Positions 6,135-13,564 of a DNA stretch of 13,564 nucleotides are shown piece by piece. This DNA comes from DATEMK01 sp035275625. Its GTDB lineage: Bacteria > Bacteroidota > Bacteroidia > AKYH767-A > OLB10. A program made the position numbers and the translations under genes. The stretch lies in assembly GCA_035275625.1 (NCBI GenBank), contig DATEMK010000459.1, positions 1 through 13,564 of the forward strand, written 5' to 3'. The number at the start of each line of letters is the position of its first letter. The stretch's first letter is position 1. The notes beneath the pieces are model-generated. The model ran no database searches and was not told where the DNA came from. It was given only the letters and a program-made list of their open reading frames with translations.

Positions 6135-7670
6135 TTACATTTTTTTGAAAGTATAAGGCATGAAATCAATAAAATCGTTTACCCGCAATGTTACCGACTC
6201 GACTTTTCCATCTTTAACTTTGAAGGTAGTTTCTTTAACACCATAACTTACCGGATCATAATTGCACACAAAATTATTTTCACCAAGCGGAAAAAGATGA
6301 CCCCTTAAATTTGGATGATGCGAGAAATAAATACGGAGATTTTTAAGCTCAGATTTGATTTCAATTTCACCATATACTTCATTCGAATATTTGCCTGTAT
6401 AATTTTTAAGATCAAGACCGGGCTTTGGATTTTTTGCTGCTTTTTCCCATAATGCTTTTATGGCTGCGTCCTGCTCTGAAACATTTTTTTCATTTTCAGA
6501 AAAATAAATCTGGCTGTAATTCCTGTATGGAACATTGAGCGCTGCGTCAATCAACTGATCGCGTAAAGCAATGAAAAAGGAATTTGCGTCCGTATTAGTG
6601 AGAATTGTAAATCCAAAATTTTCTTCGGGAATAAAAGTTGTGTTGGTTACAAAACCATCAGCGCCCCCGTCATGCGAAATAATTTTTCTTCCCTCATAGT
6701 CATCAAGAAACCATCCCAGGCCATACGTGTGAAAATGCTTTGATTTAAACATCGGGTTATTCGGATCATTAATAATGGTGTTGGAAGTTCTCGTTTTTTT
6801 TAATACCTCAAAAGGAATAATTTGCTTTCCTTCAAAACGTCCGCTGTCTAATTGCATGACAATCCAATTGGAAATATCTTTAACACAGGAATTAATTGAC
6901 CCGCAGGGTCCCAGGTTGTCAATGGAATCATAAGAAAGCTTAGTAAGCTTTCCATCGAAAATCGTATACGGCTTAGCTGCATTATTATCTTTGACAATAC
7001 CTGACTGTTGCGTGGTAGTGCGGTTCATTTTCAACGGCTGAAAAATTGCATGCTTTAGGAAATCATCCCATGAAGTATCCGTAGCAAGTGGAATGATTTC
7101 ACCGGCAGTAACAAAACAGGCATTGCAATAACCATAGCGGCTTCTGAAACTGAATACGGGTTTTACCGTCCGCATATTTGTTATTACTTCTTTTCTTGTC
7201 AGGTTGCAACCCCAGTTGAGAAAATCACTTTGAAAAGTCTGAAAGCCGATGCGATGGCACAGCATATCACGAATGGTCACTTCACGTGTTGCAAGATCAT
7301 CGTATAATTTAAAATCGGGCATCCATTTGGTGATCTTATCATTCAGGGATAATCTTTTTTCGTAATCAAGCAAACAGATGGCGGTGGCAGTATAGGCTTT
7401 CGTGTTCGATGCAATCATAAATAAAGTGTTCTCGTCCACATTGCCGGGTTTTCCCGCTTCGCGCACACCAAAGCCTTTCATGTAAATTATTTTTCCATCC
7501 TTTATTACTGAAACAGCAACCCCCGGAATATTCCACCGTTGCATTTCACGGTCAATATATTTATCTAAACTGTCTGTAATAAATTTAATTTGTGCAAAAG
7601 CAGGAAGCGTATTTAAGAATAGAAATCCGGTTAAAGCCGGCACCAGGCGTATTAATTTTCGGATGATCAT
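6135..7670 (-). CDS. secreted serine hydrolase, class C beta-lactamase/PBP fold with DUF3471-like C terminus
   Basis: The product is 511 residues from ATG 7670. A TTG at 7706 would add 12 residues and lies upstream of a possible -7 box, so it is rejected. The signal peptide is MIIRKLIRLVPALTGFLF and on to PAFA, with likely cleavage after A26, giving a periplasmic or exported protein. The beta-lactamase-fold domain spans about 30-390. It has nucleophile motif S88-N-T-K91, second motif Y181-C-N183, and third motif H333-D-G-G. A C-terminal domain (about 405-511; YTGKYSNEVYGEIEIK ... LRIYF) fits DUF3471. Such proteins are esterases, D-aminopeptidases or carboxypeptidases more often than true beta-lactamases, so resistance should not be inferred. 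It stands alone: a terminator separates it from the giant gene upstream, and the DinB-like gene downstream has its own promoter. Confidence 0.9.
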   Translation of the reverse strand: MIIRKLIRLVPALTGFLFLNTLPAFAQIKFITDSLDKYIDREMQRWNIPGVAVSVIKDGKIIYMKGFGVREAGKPGNVDENTLFMIASNTKAYTATAICLLDYEKRLSLNDKITKWMPDFKLYDDLATREVTIRDMLCHRIGFQTFQSDFLNWGCNLTRKEVITNMRTVKPVFSFRSRYGYCNACFVTAGEIIPLATDTSWDDFLKHAIFQPLKMNRTTTQQSGIVKDNNAAKPYTIFDGKLTKLSYDSIDNLGPCGSINSCVKDISNWIVMQLDSGRFEGKQIIPFEVLKKTRTSNTIINDPNNPMFKSKHFHTYGLGWFLDDYEGRKIISHDGGADGFVTNTTFIPEENFGFTILTNTDANSFFIALRDQLIDAALNVPYRNYSQIYFSENEKNVSEQDAAIKALWEKAAKNPKPGLDLKNYTGKYSNEVYGEIEIKSELKNLRIYFSHHPNLRGHLFPLGENNFVCNYDPVSYGVKETTFKVKDGKVESVTLRVNDFIDFMPYTFKKM

Positions 7671-7685
7671 AATTTTTAGTTTGAC

Positions 7686-7693
7686 CAAAGTTA
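7686..7693 (-). promoter_or_regulatory. possible -7 promoter element for the serine hydrolase gene
   Basis: The minus strand reads TAACTTTG, a match to TANNTTTG, 15 nt before the ATG at 7670. TTTG sequences occur upstream but not at the usual 19-nt spacing, so support is limited to the -7 box and its place in the gap. Confidence 0.35.
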
Positions 7694-7776
7694 CTTTTAA
7701 AATCAAAACAGCAATTAAGGCAAAACAGATTTAAAAATATTTCTTAAACTGAAAATAATGAATAAAAAAAACCAGT

Positions 7777-7818
7777 AAAAAAATCAAAAGCCCTCCCCGG
7801 TTTTCACCAGGGAAGGCT
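7777..7818 (-). terminator. strong intrinsic terminator of the giant surface-protein gene
   Basis: On the minus strand AGCCTTCCCTGG (7818-7807) pairs over 12 bp, with two G-U wobbles, with CCGGGGAGGGCT (7800-7789) around a TGAAAA loop. A T-rich tail follows (TTTTGATTTTTTT). It starts 22 nt after the stop codon at 7841. This G+C-rich stem plus U-tract is a textbook rho-independent terminator and should insulate the hydrolase gene from the giant gene. Confidence 0.9.
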
Positions 7819-7840
7819 TCCGAAAGGTTAATTATTTATA

Positions 7841-10800
7841 TTATTCAACCACGACTTTGGTTTTTTGTATTTCACCCGCAAAATCCGCCTGCAGCAAATA
7901 AATGCCTTTAGAAAGATGATCGAGGTTCATTTGATATTTATTTAACCCGGCAGTAGCGGTAAGTTTTTCGGAAAGAACTGTTCTGCCTGAAATATCCGTC
8001 ATCACAAGTGTAATCCCTGAGTTTTGTTTTGTGTCAATGCTCAAAGTAATTGTGCCGTGTGCCGGATTCGGAGAGACAGATAAACTGTTTATCATTGATT
8101 TTACAGGCTCTTCTTCTTCCCTGCAGCTTGCATAAGCATGAAGTGTGCGATTACCACTTATTCCGCAGGAATTACTTGCTCTTACCTGGATAATGACATG
8201 TGAATTGTTGGTAATGACATCCACATTATTAGTTCCTTGTCCGGCATCAAGGCTTCCGTTTGTAATTATCCAGTTATAATAAGGCACCGGAGATACAGTG
8301 GCAACACTTGCATTAATAGTCTGTCCAACACACCATCCGGAAGGATTCAGAGAAATGATGCCGGGAGTTGCCGGTGCACCGCTTACGCTAATTGAACGAA
8401 GACCGCTGGTACCCGGAGAACATACATTTGTATTTGCCTGTACAGTAACAGAGCCGTTTGTGAAACCGGTTGGAGTATTAAACTGAATTGAAGTTGTACC
8501 CTGGCCGATAAAATTGGTTGCTCCTACCGGAATTGTCCATGTATAACCTGTTGCTCCGCTTACGTTTGCAATTGAATATTGAACTGTAGAATTACAAATG
8601 GCTGCAACCGGTCCGGTAATGCTTCCCGGTGTGTTAGGAACCAAAGTTCCGACAGTCTTGCTCTTTCCCGTGCTCTGTACACCGCATACACTTACTCCAT
8701 AAACAGAAATCGGGGGCGCGCCAGTATAATTAGCAGGGAAATTTACATGAATAGAATTTCCGTAAGGTGCACTTTCAACAATTGAAACACCGGAAGGAAC
8801 AGTCCAGTTATAGCTTGCTGCACCTGAAAGAGGGTTTACTGAGTAAGCCACGTTTGTTGAACCGGGACATACCTTGGACGGACCTGTGATGACAGAAGGT
8901 TGAGCAGTAGTATTTGAGATAGCAAAACATCTCGGTGCACTGGTTGAAGATCCCCCGCAGGATAATGCTGCAGTTACACACAACTGTCCGGAGGTAAAGG
9001 AAGGAAAGTTAACAGATACATTGTTTGTTCCCTGGCCTGTGAAAGAAGCTCCGGGAACTGAAAACGTCCAGTTGTAAACCGCAGTGCTCACAGTTTGAAC
9101 AACACTGTAATTTACACCTGTCTGATTTGAACATGCGATGGGCGATCCTGTGATGTTGCCGGGAACACTCATTATACCTCTTACCCACTTGTTGAAATTA
9201 CCTGAATTGCCACAGGCATTTGAAATGTCAACAGAAACATTATAACCTGAAGCTCCTATCAATGAGCCGAATTGCGCGAAAACAGTATTAGTTGAAGTTA
9301 TAAAGGGTCCGGTTACAAAGGGTCCATCCACAGCATTGCTGAATTTAACAATAGATTGACCGATGCCCGTACCCCAGGTATAGTTAAAGCTGAATCCGTT
9401 TGTAATATTTGCTGTCAACTGTACCACAGTTCCGTTGCAGCCTTCAGAAGGAGATGATATAGATGTTATCATTGTCAATACAGGAACCGGGTTGACAGTT
9501 ACAATAGCCGCACCTGAAACACTTCCTGAACAAACTGCATCAGAAAAAACTGTAATGGTATATGAATGATTACCTTCAGCAGGTACAGGGATCAGAATAT
9601 CTTCCACATTATTTGAAGTGCTTCCTGAAACACTCTGTGTTCCGTCTGAAATTGTATAATTAAACGGAGCAGTTCCGTTAAACACTACATGAACTGAAGC
9701 ATCGCTGCCTGTACAAATATTGCCATTGCTGCTGATTGCTGCTGTAGCGTAAGGTATCACAGAGACAGTAGCCGGGCATGCACTGAAGTTTCCTGCCACA
9801 TCATAAGCGGTGAGGGTAACATTATTTGCTCCGAGATTTGAGCAATCAAAGGCATTTTGCGAAAGAGTGAAATGATCAATGGCGCAATTATCTGTACTGT
9901 TATTATTAATTTGAATTGCATTAATATTTGCATTTCCTGCAACATCAAGAGTAACGTTGATATTGTGACAAGCTGCTACCGGAGCTTCGTTATCATTAAC
10001 AGTTACTGTAAACGAACAGCCAGCTGAATTGTTTGAAGGATCCATTGCAGTATAATTAACAGTTGTTGTTCCGACCGGGAATAAATCTCCTGAATTAAAA
10101 TTGGATGATACATTCGCAGAACAATTATCAGTTGCTGTAGGTGCACTCCATGTTACAAGAGCACCACAAATTCCGTCATCATTATTTACTACAATATTAG
10201 AAGGACATGCTGATAAAACAGGGTTTTCATTATCCGTTACAATCACGTTAAAGTTAGCCTGAACAGTTGCGCAGCTATTTTGTGCAGTCGCAATAACATT
10301 CGTAGTTCCTACGCTGAAATTTCCTGCAGCCGGGTTAAATGTAACTGAAGGAGTCGGTGAACCCGATGAAATAACCTGTGCAAGCAATTGTGCATTAGAA
10401 ATTGCCACAACACAGCTTCCCGATGTGTTTTCTGAAATATCTCCGACTGAGCTTACGGCAGGTGCGGTATTCACTGTTAAAGCAACATCACTTGATGTAA
10501 CCGAAGGATCGCATGTACCGCTTACCACACAATTATAATCCGAAGCTGCATCTGAAAGTAATGCTCCGGTGATTGTTAAAGTTGCGGAGGTTGCACCCGA
10601 AATATTTCCACCATTCGAAAGATTGTTAGTTCCTCTTCTCCACTGGTAAGAAATTCCTGTTCCTGCAGCGGCTATTGAAAACGATGTATTGCCGTTTTCG
10701 CAAACTGTTGCATTTGATGGATCGGAAGTGATGGACGGAATTGCATTAATTGTTAAAGTCATTGAAGCATTTACAGTACCGCAAGGACCTGCAGGATCAT

Positions 10801-13399
10801 TTGTCGTATAAGTTAACACAACTGAACCGGCACTTTTATCAGCAACAGAAGGAGTATAAATTGCATTTCCATCATTGCTGTCAAATGAACCCGTTCCTGA
10901 AGATGACCATGTTGCAGAAGATGCTCCGCCACCAAAAGAACCATTCATGGTTGCAGTTTGGTTTGAGCAAATAGTCTGATTGGAACCAGCGCTTACAGTT
11001 GCAATTGGATTTACGGTAACAGTAGCTGCTGATGTATTTGAGCAGCCTGTTACAGCATCTGTTGCAGTAATGGTATAGGTGGTAGTGGCAGTTGGCACAA
11101 CAGTTATATTTTTATTTGCCTGTGAAGGAGTTCCTGCACCGCCCGGTAAACCATTAATACCTCCGCCTGTATTAGCAGTCCATGAAAACAGCGGAACAGG
11201 GTTGCCGTTTATCAAAACATCATCTATTGCCCACCAGGAGGAATTTGCTGAGAATGCTGTGGAATTCGAAGAAGCAAAATTAAATCGTAATTGAAAGTTT
11301 GATTGATCCAAATAGGTGTTTGAAAGGACGATATTATCAGCAACAAAGCTTGTAGAACCGCCCTGGTTTGTTGTAAACGTTTTAAGGGTAGTCCAGGTTG
11401 AACCATTAGTGGACACTTCAACTTTTCCTGTCGGACTTCCTGAATTACCTTGTTTATATGTATGATTGTATGTTAAAGTCAAAGAATTAAAATTATTTGT
11501 ATTTATGGAAGGTGAAGTAAGCAGCGTATTTGCAGTTGATAAATTTGGGTTATTGCCACTAAGCGCTGTTGCAGCAAGGGCGATCATTATGCCTCCACCA
11601 TTCGGACTTGTAAAAGTTCCAACCGAATTTACGTTTGATCCGCTGGTTTCTTTTGTAAATATCTGGCTGCGGTTTCCTGTTGTAGTGCCACTTCCGGTGT
11701 ATGTGGGTGTTCCGTTAAAATTATCACTGTTCACCGTAGATATCTGGGTGGTTGTGCCGGCACCTGTAAGTGCCACACTTGTTGTTAATTCACAAACCGT
11801 GGACGAAGAAGGTGTGACACTGACTGAAGAAGGAAGTGGATTAATGCTTACCACCACGCTTCCGGTCATTGCCTGAGGGCAGGAAGTTGTCGCATTTACT
11901 GCATCCACAGTATAAGTTCCAGCAGCAGTCTGGTTTCCAAAACTAATGGCAGCATTCGTTCCGGCAACAGGAGAACCTGTTGCAACGCCACCTATTTTAA
12001 GCTGGTAATTTACACCGCTTTGAGAATTGCTCAATCCGACTGCTGCACCAGCGCCTCCGCTGCAGTAAACTCCGCCACCATTAACAGTATAAACTGTTGG
12101 CAATGGATTAACAGTAAGAACAGCGCCATTTGAAGCAAGCGAGGTGCAACTGGCAACAGAAACAAGTACATCATAAGTTGCGGCATCCGATGCTGCAACA
12201 GACGCAATTGAGTAAGAAGTCAGAGTTGCACCGGAAATATTCACACCACCCTTTCTCCATTGATACGTTGGAGATGTTCCTGCAGCAGTTACAGTGAACG
12301 TAACTGAGTTACCGGCACATTTCGCCTGTGAAACCGGATGAACGGAAATTGAAGGGGGAGTGTTTACTGTAAGAACAGCATTATTTGAAGTTACTGAACC
12401 GCATGCGTTAGTTAATACTACCGTATAGGTTGCTGCATCACTTCCTGCCACAGCAGCAATGTTGTACGAAGTTGAAGTAGCGCCTGAAATATCCACTCCG
12501 CCTTTTTTCCATTGATATGCTGAAGCTCCGCTTCCGGTAACAGTAAAAGTTACAGGATTTCCATTACAAATAGTTTGTGAAGAGGGCTGAGAAGAAATTG
12601 TGGGAAAAGGACATGTCCAGATAACTATTACTCGTCCATTACCTCCATTGCCTCCCCTGTAATCGGTACCAGAATTTGCATTTCTGGCTCCGCTGCCTCC
12701 GGCACCGGGGACACCACCATCATTACCATTGCCATCATTTGATGAGCCACGTCCGGTAGCACCCACTACTCCCGGATCTGAGGGAGAACCTGAACCCGCA
12801 CCAGCTGTACCTCCCGTTAATACCCCACCATTACCACCATTACCACCCGCACCTGCACTACCACCACCACCACCGCTGGATGCAGAACTTGCATTGGTTG
12901 CAGTTCCTCCGTTTCCACCATAGAAATTTGAAGTGGATGTACCACTGACTATATTTCCTGTATTTAATGCATTACCTCCGGCACCAAAACTATTTCCGAC
13001 AGCGCCAAAAGCACCGCCAATCGCATTAAAGAGTGTTGCTCCTCCTCCACTTACACTAAAAGAAGAAGCCTGGCCTGCTGTGCCATTTGCTAAAATAACT
13101 CCTGTGCCTCCATTACCAACAACTACCGTATAAGTAGCACCCGGAACAACGGTTATAGTACCTCTTACAAAGGAACCGCCTTCGCCACCGCCACCTGCCT
13201 TAGTCTGTCCATCAACACCACCACCGGCACCACCACCTCCCCATGCGGAAACAGTAATACTGGTAACACCTGCCGGAACGGTATAAGTTCCAGATGAGTT
13301 AAATGTTTGTGTTTGCGCTGCTGCGCCCAACCCGCTTAGGATCAGAAGCAACATAAATAATTTTAAAACCGTTTTTTGAATGTTCATTTTCTTTTTCAT
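7841..13399 (-). CDS. giant T9SS-exported surface protein: Gly-rich head, Ig/PKD/HYR repeats, sorting domain
   Basis: The product is 1852 residues from ATG 13399 (MKKKMNIQKT); a TTG at 13438 is an unlikely longer start. The signal peptide has a LFMLLLILSGLG core and likely cleavage AAA|Q at 28/29. A glycine-rich domain (about 30-260) opens with GTYTVPAGVTSITVSAWGGG, as in other Bacteroidota surface proteins. Next come two near-identical Ig-like domains (263-430), each with a Cys pair, then further Ig/PKD-like modules. A jelly-roll-like segment (about 555-730, ending WWAIDDVLING) is nested inside one module. An HYR-like block spans about 977-1215 (TDNENP, CPSNIVVNNDD, VNDNEAP), followed by more PKD-like repeats. 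After the acidic linker REEEEPVKS, residues 1769-1852 form a type A T9SS C-terminal domain (SVSPNPAHG ... DISGRTVL ... GIYLLQA ... KVVVE). No catalytic domain is visible; an adhesin or matrix role is inferred. The gene is followed by a strong terminator and appears monocistronic. Confidence 0.93.
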   Translation of the reverse strand: MKKKMNIQKTVLKLFMLLLILSGLGAAAQTQTFNSSGTYTVPAGVTSITVSAWGGGGAGGGVDGQTKAGGGGEGGSFVRGTITVVPGATYTVVVGNGGTGVILANGTAGQASSFSVSGGGATLFNAIGGAFGAVGNSFGAGGNALNTGNIVSGTSTSNFYGGNGGTATNASSASSGGGGGSAGAGGNGGNGGVLTGGTAGAGSGSPSDPGVVGATGRGSSNDGNGNDGGVPGAGGSGARNANSGTDYRGGNGGNGRVIVIWTCPFPTISSQPSSQTICNGNPVTFTVTGSGASAYQWKKGGVDISGATSTSYNIAAVAGSDAATYTVVLTNACGSVTSNNAVLTVNTPPSISVHPVSQAKCAGNSVTFTVTAAGTSPTYQWRKGGVNISGATLTSYSIASVAASDAATYDVLVSVASCTSLASNGAVLTVNPLPTVYTVNGGGVYCSGGAGAAVGLSNSQSGVNYQLKIGGVATGSPVAGTNAAISFGNQTAAGTYTVDAVNATTSCPQAMTGSVVVSINPLPSSVSVTPSSSTVCELTTSVALTGAGTTTQISTVNSDNFNGTPTYTGSGTTTGNRSQIFTKETSGSNVNSVGTFTSPNGGGIMIALAATALSGNNPNLSTANTLLTSPSINTNNFNSLTLTYNHTYKQGNSGSPTGKVEVSTNGSTWTTLKTFTTNQGGSTSFVADNIVLSNTYLDQSNFQLRFNFASSNSTAFSANSSWWAIDDVLINGNPVPLFSWTANTGGGINGLPGGAGTPSQANKNITVVPTATTTYTITATDAVTGCSNTSAATVTVNPIATVSAGSNQTICSNQTATMNGSFGGGASSATWSSSGTGSFDSNDGNAIYTPSVADKSAGSVVLTYTTNDPAGPCGTVNASMTLTINAIPSITSDPSNATVCENGNTSFSIAAAGTGISYQWRRGTNNLSNGGNISGATSATLTITGALLSDAASDYNCVVSGTCDPSVTSSDVALTVNTAPAVSSVGDISENTSGSCVVAISNAQLLAQVISSGSPTPSVTFNPAAGNFSVGTTNVIATAQNSCATVQANFNVIVTDNENPVLSACPSNIVVNNDDGICGALVTWSAPTATDNCSANVSSNFNSGDLFPVGTTTVNYTAMDPSNNSAGCSFTVTVNDNEAPVAACHNINVTLDVAGNANINAIQINNNSTDNCAIDHFTLSQNAFDCSNLGANNVTLTAYDVAGNFSACPATVSVIPYATAAISSNGNICTGSDASVHVVFNGTAPFNYTISDGTQSVSGSTSNNVEDILIPVPAEGNHSYTITVFSDAVCSGSVSGAAIVTVNPVPVLTMITSISSPSEGCNGTVVQLTANITNGFSFNYTWGTGIGQSIVKFSNAVDGPFVTGPFITSTNTVFAQFGSLIGASGYNVSVDISNACGNSGNFNKWVRGIMSVPGNITGSPIACSNQTGVNYSVVQTVSTAVYNWTFSVPGASFTGQGTNNVSVNFPSFTSGQLCVTAALSCGGSSTSAPRCFAISNTTAQPSVITGPSKVCPGSTNVAYSVNPLSGAASYNWTVPSGVSIVESAPYGNSIHVNFPANYTGAPPISVYGVSVCGVQSTGKSKTVGTLVPNTPGSITGPVAAICNSTVQYSIANVSGATGYTWTIPVGATNFIGQGTTSIQFNTPTGFTNGSVTVQANTNVCSPGTSGLRSISVSGAPATPGIISLNPSGWCVGQTINASVATVSPVPYYNWIITNGSLDAGQGTNNVDVITNNSHVIIQVRASNSCGISGNRTLHAYASCREEEEPVKSMINSLSVSPNPAHGTITLSIDTKQNSGITLVMTDISGRTVLSEKLTATAGLNKYQMNLDHLSKGIYLLQADFAGEIQKTKVVVE
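12620..13273 (-). repeat. low-complexity glycine-repeat coding region
   Basis: This part of the giant gene encodes about residues 43-260, dominated by GG-x-GG runs (GGGGAGGG, SSGGGGGSAGAGGNGGNGG, GGNGGNGR) with Ala, Asn and Ser. In DNA it is a CC-rich, CCACCA-like degenerate repeat on the plus strand, for example the CCA run near 12850. The proline-rich open frames on the plus strand here are by-products of this composition. Such DNA is prone to slippage, so length may vary between strains. Confidence 0.8.
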
Positions 13400-13564
13400 T
13401 TGTTTATAATTTTTATGAGCCCCAATTATAGGTTTCAATACCCGGCAGGCAGGTTATTTTATGTGAAAAGCCCCCCCTGTTTGGATTAACACTTGAAAAT
13501 GATGGGTAAAAAATGATAAGACTGGTGACTGATTAATATGTTAAAATAAAATTTTATTAAATAA
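13400..13564. other. non-coding A/T-rich region upstream of the giant gene
   Basis: No gene is visible to the window edge. The region must hold the leader and promoter of the giant minus-strand gene. The start is preceded by an A/T-rich leader (TTATAAACAA) with no Shine-Dalgarno sequence. A TATAAT-like string lies near 13426-13431 on the minus strand, but no TANNTTTG box is seen. A seven-C run (13471-13477) and CGGCAGGCAGGT (13443-13454) stand out against the A/T-rich surroundings. Confidence 0.5.

Noticed and set aside
6135..7670. Antibiotic-resistance beta-lactamase
   Set aside because: The fold motifs fit, but the DUF3471-like C terminus and overall type point to a general serine hydrolase; no evidence for beta-lactam hydrolysis.
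11466..11876. 136-codon plus-strand frame as a gene
   Set aside because: It lies wholly antisense within the giant gene, whose frame is clearly coding; its sequence has no domain pattern.
12729..13133. Proline-rich plus-strand open frames as genes
   Set aside because: They are antisense to the glycine-repeat codons of the giant gene and reflect its CC-rich composition; no start context or family match.
13400..13438. Longer N terminus of the giant protein from TTG 13438
   Set aside because: ATG 13399 gives a normal signal peptide; the extra residues would precede the basic n-region.
1..13564. tRNA, rRNA or riboswitch
   Set aside because: No cloverleaf, rRNA-like segment or known riboswitch core was recognised in the intergenic gaps, all of which are under 200 bp.

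Overview
The window reads as a piece of chromosome from a Bacteroidota bacterium. It is A+T-rich and carries a cluster of three SurA/parvulin-like genes next to a MoxR-type ATPase. It has two matches to the Bacteroidota -7 promoter element (TANNTTTG), almost no Shine-Dalgarno signals, and a giant secreted protein ending in a type A C-terminal sorting domain of the type IX secretion system (T9SS). The genus cannot be fixed from the sequence alone.

Left part, plus strand (3-5410): a gene series for envelope protein folding. It holds a two-parvulin periplasmic prolyl isomerase cut by the window edge, a SurA-like lipoprotein, a SurA-type chaperone with two parvulin domains, and a MoxR AAA+ ATPase. 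The first three genes abut or overlap and probably form one transcript. MoxR is separated from surA by a 126-bp gap filled with an inverted array of 9-bp repeats. The three chaperone-like proteins probably guide outer-membrane and secreted proteins through the periplasm. MoxR probably acts as a cytoplasmic remodelling ATPase, but its usual DUF58/von Willebrand partners are not here.

Middle part, minus strand (5413-7670): a small DinB/YfiT-type metal-binding protein lies tail-to-tail with moxR, 2 nt apart. Next comes a secreted serine hydrolase of the class C beta-lactamase/penicillin-binding-protein fold with a DUF3471-like C-terminal domain.

Right part, minus strand (7841-13399): one 1852-residue exported protein made of a signal peptide, a glycine-rich head, a long chain of Ig-like, PKD-like and HYR domains, and a T9SS sorting domain. 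A strong intrinsic terminator follows it. No catalytic domain is visible, so it is most likely a surface adhesin or matrix protein.

The least ordinary content is the short-repeat DNA around surA. Two unrelated arrays (period 8 at 2904-2987, period 9 at 4311-4429) share one plan: head-to-tail short units in one arm, an A-rich centre, and inverted units in the other arm. The period-8 element lies inside the surA reading frame and appears to add about 26 residues to the signal peptide in frame. In addition, a terminator-like hairpin at 2005-2046 covers the start codon and signal-peptide codons of the lipoprotein gene. No RNA genes, CRISPR arrays, transposases or phage genes were seen.
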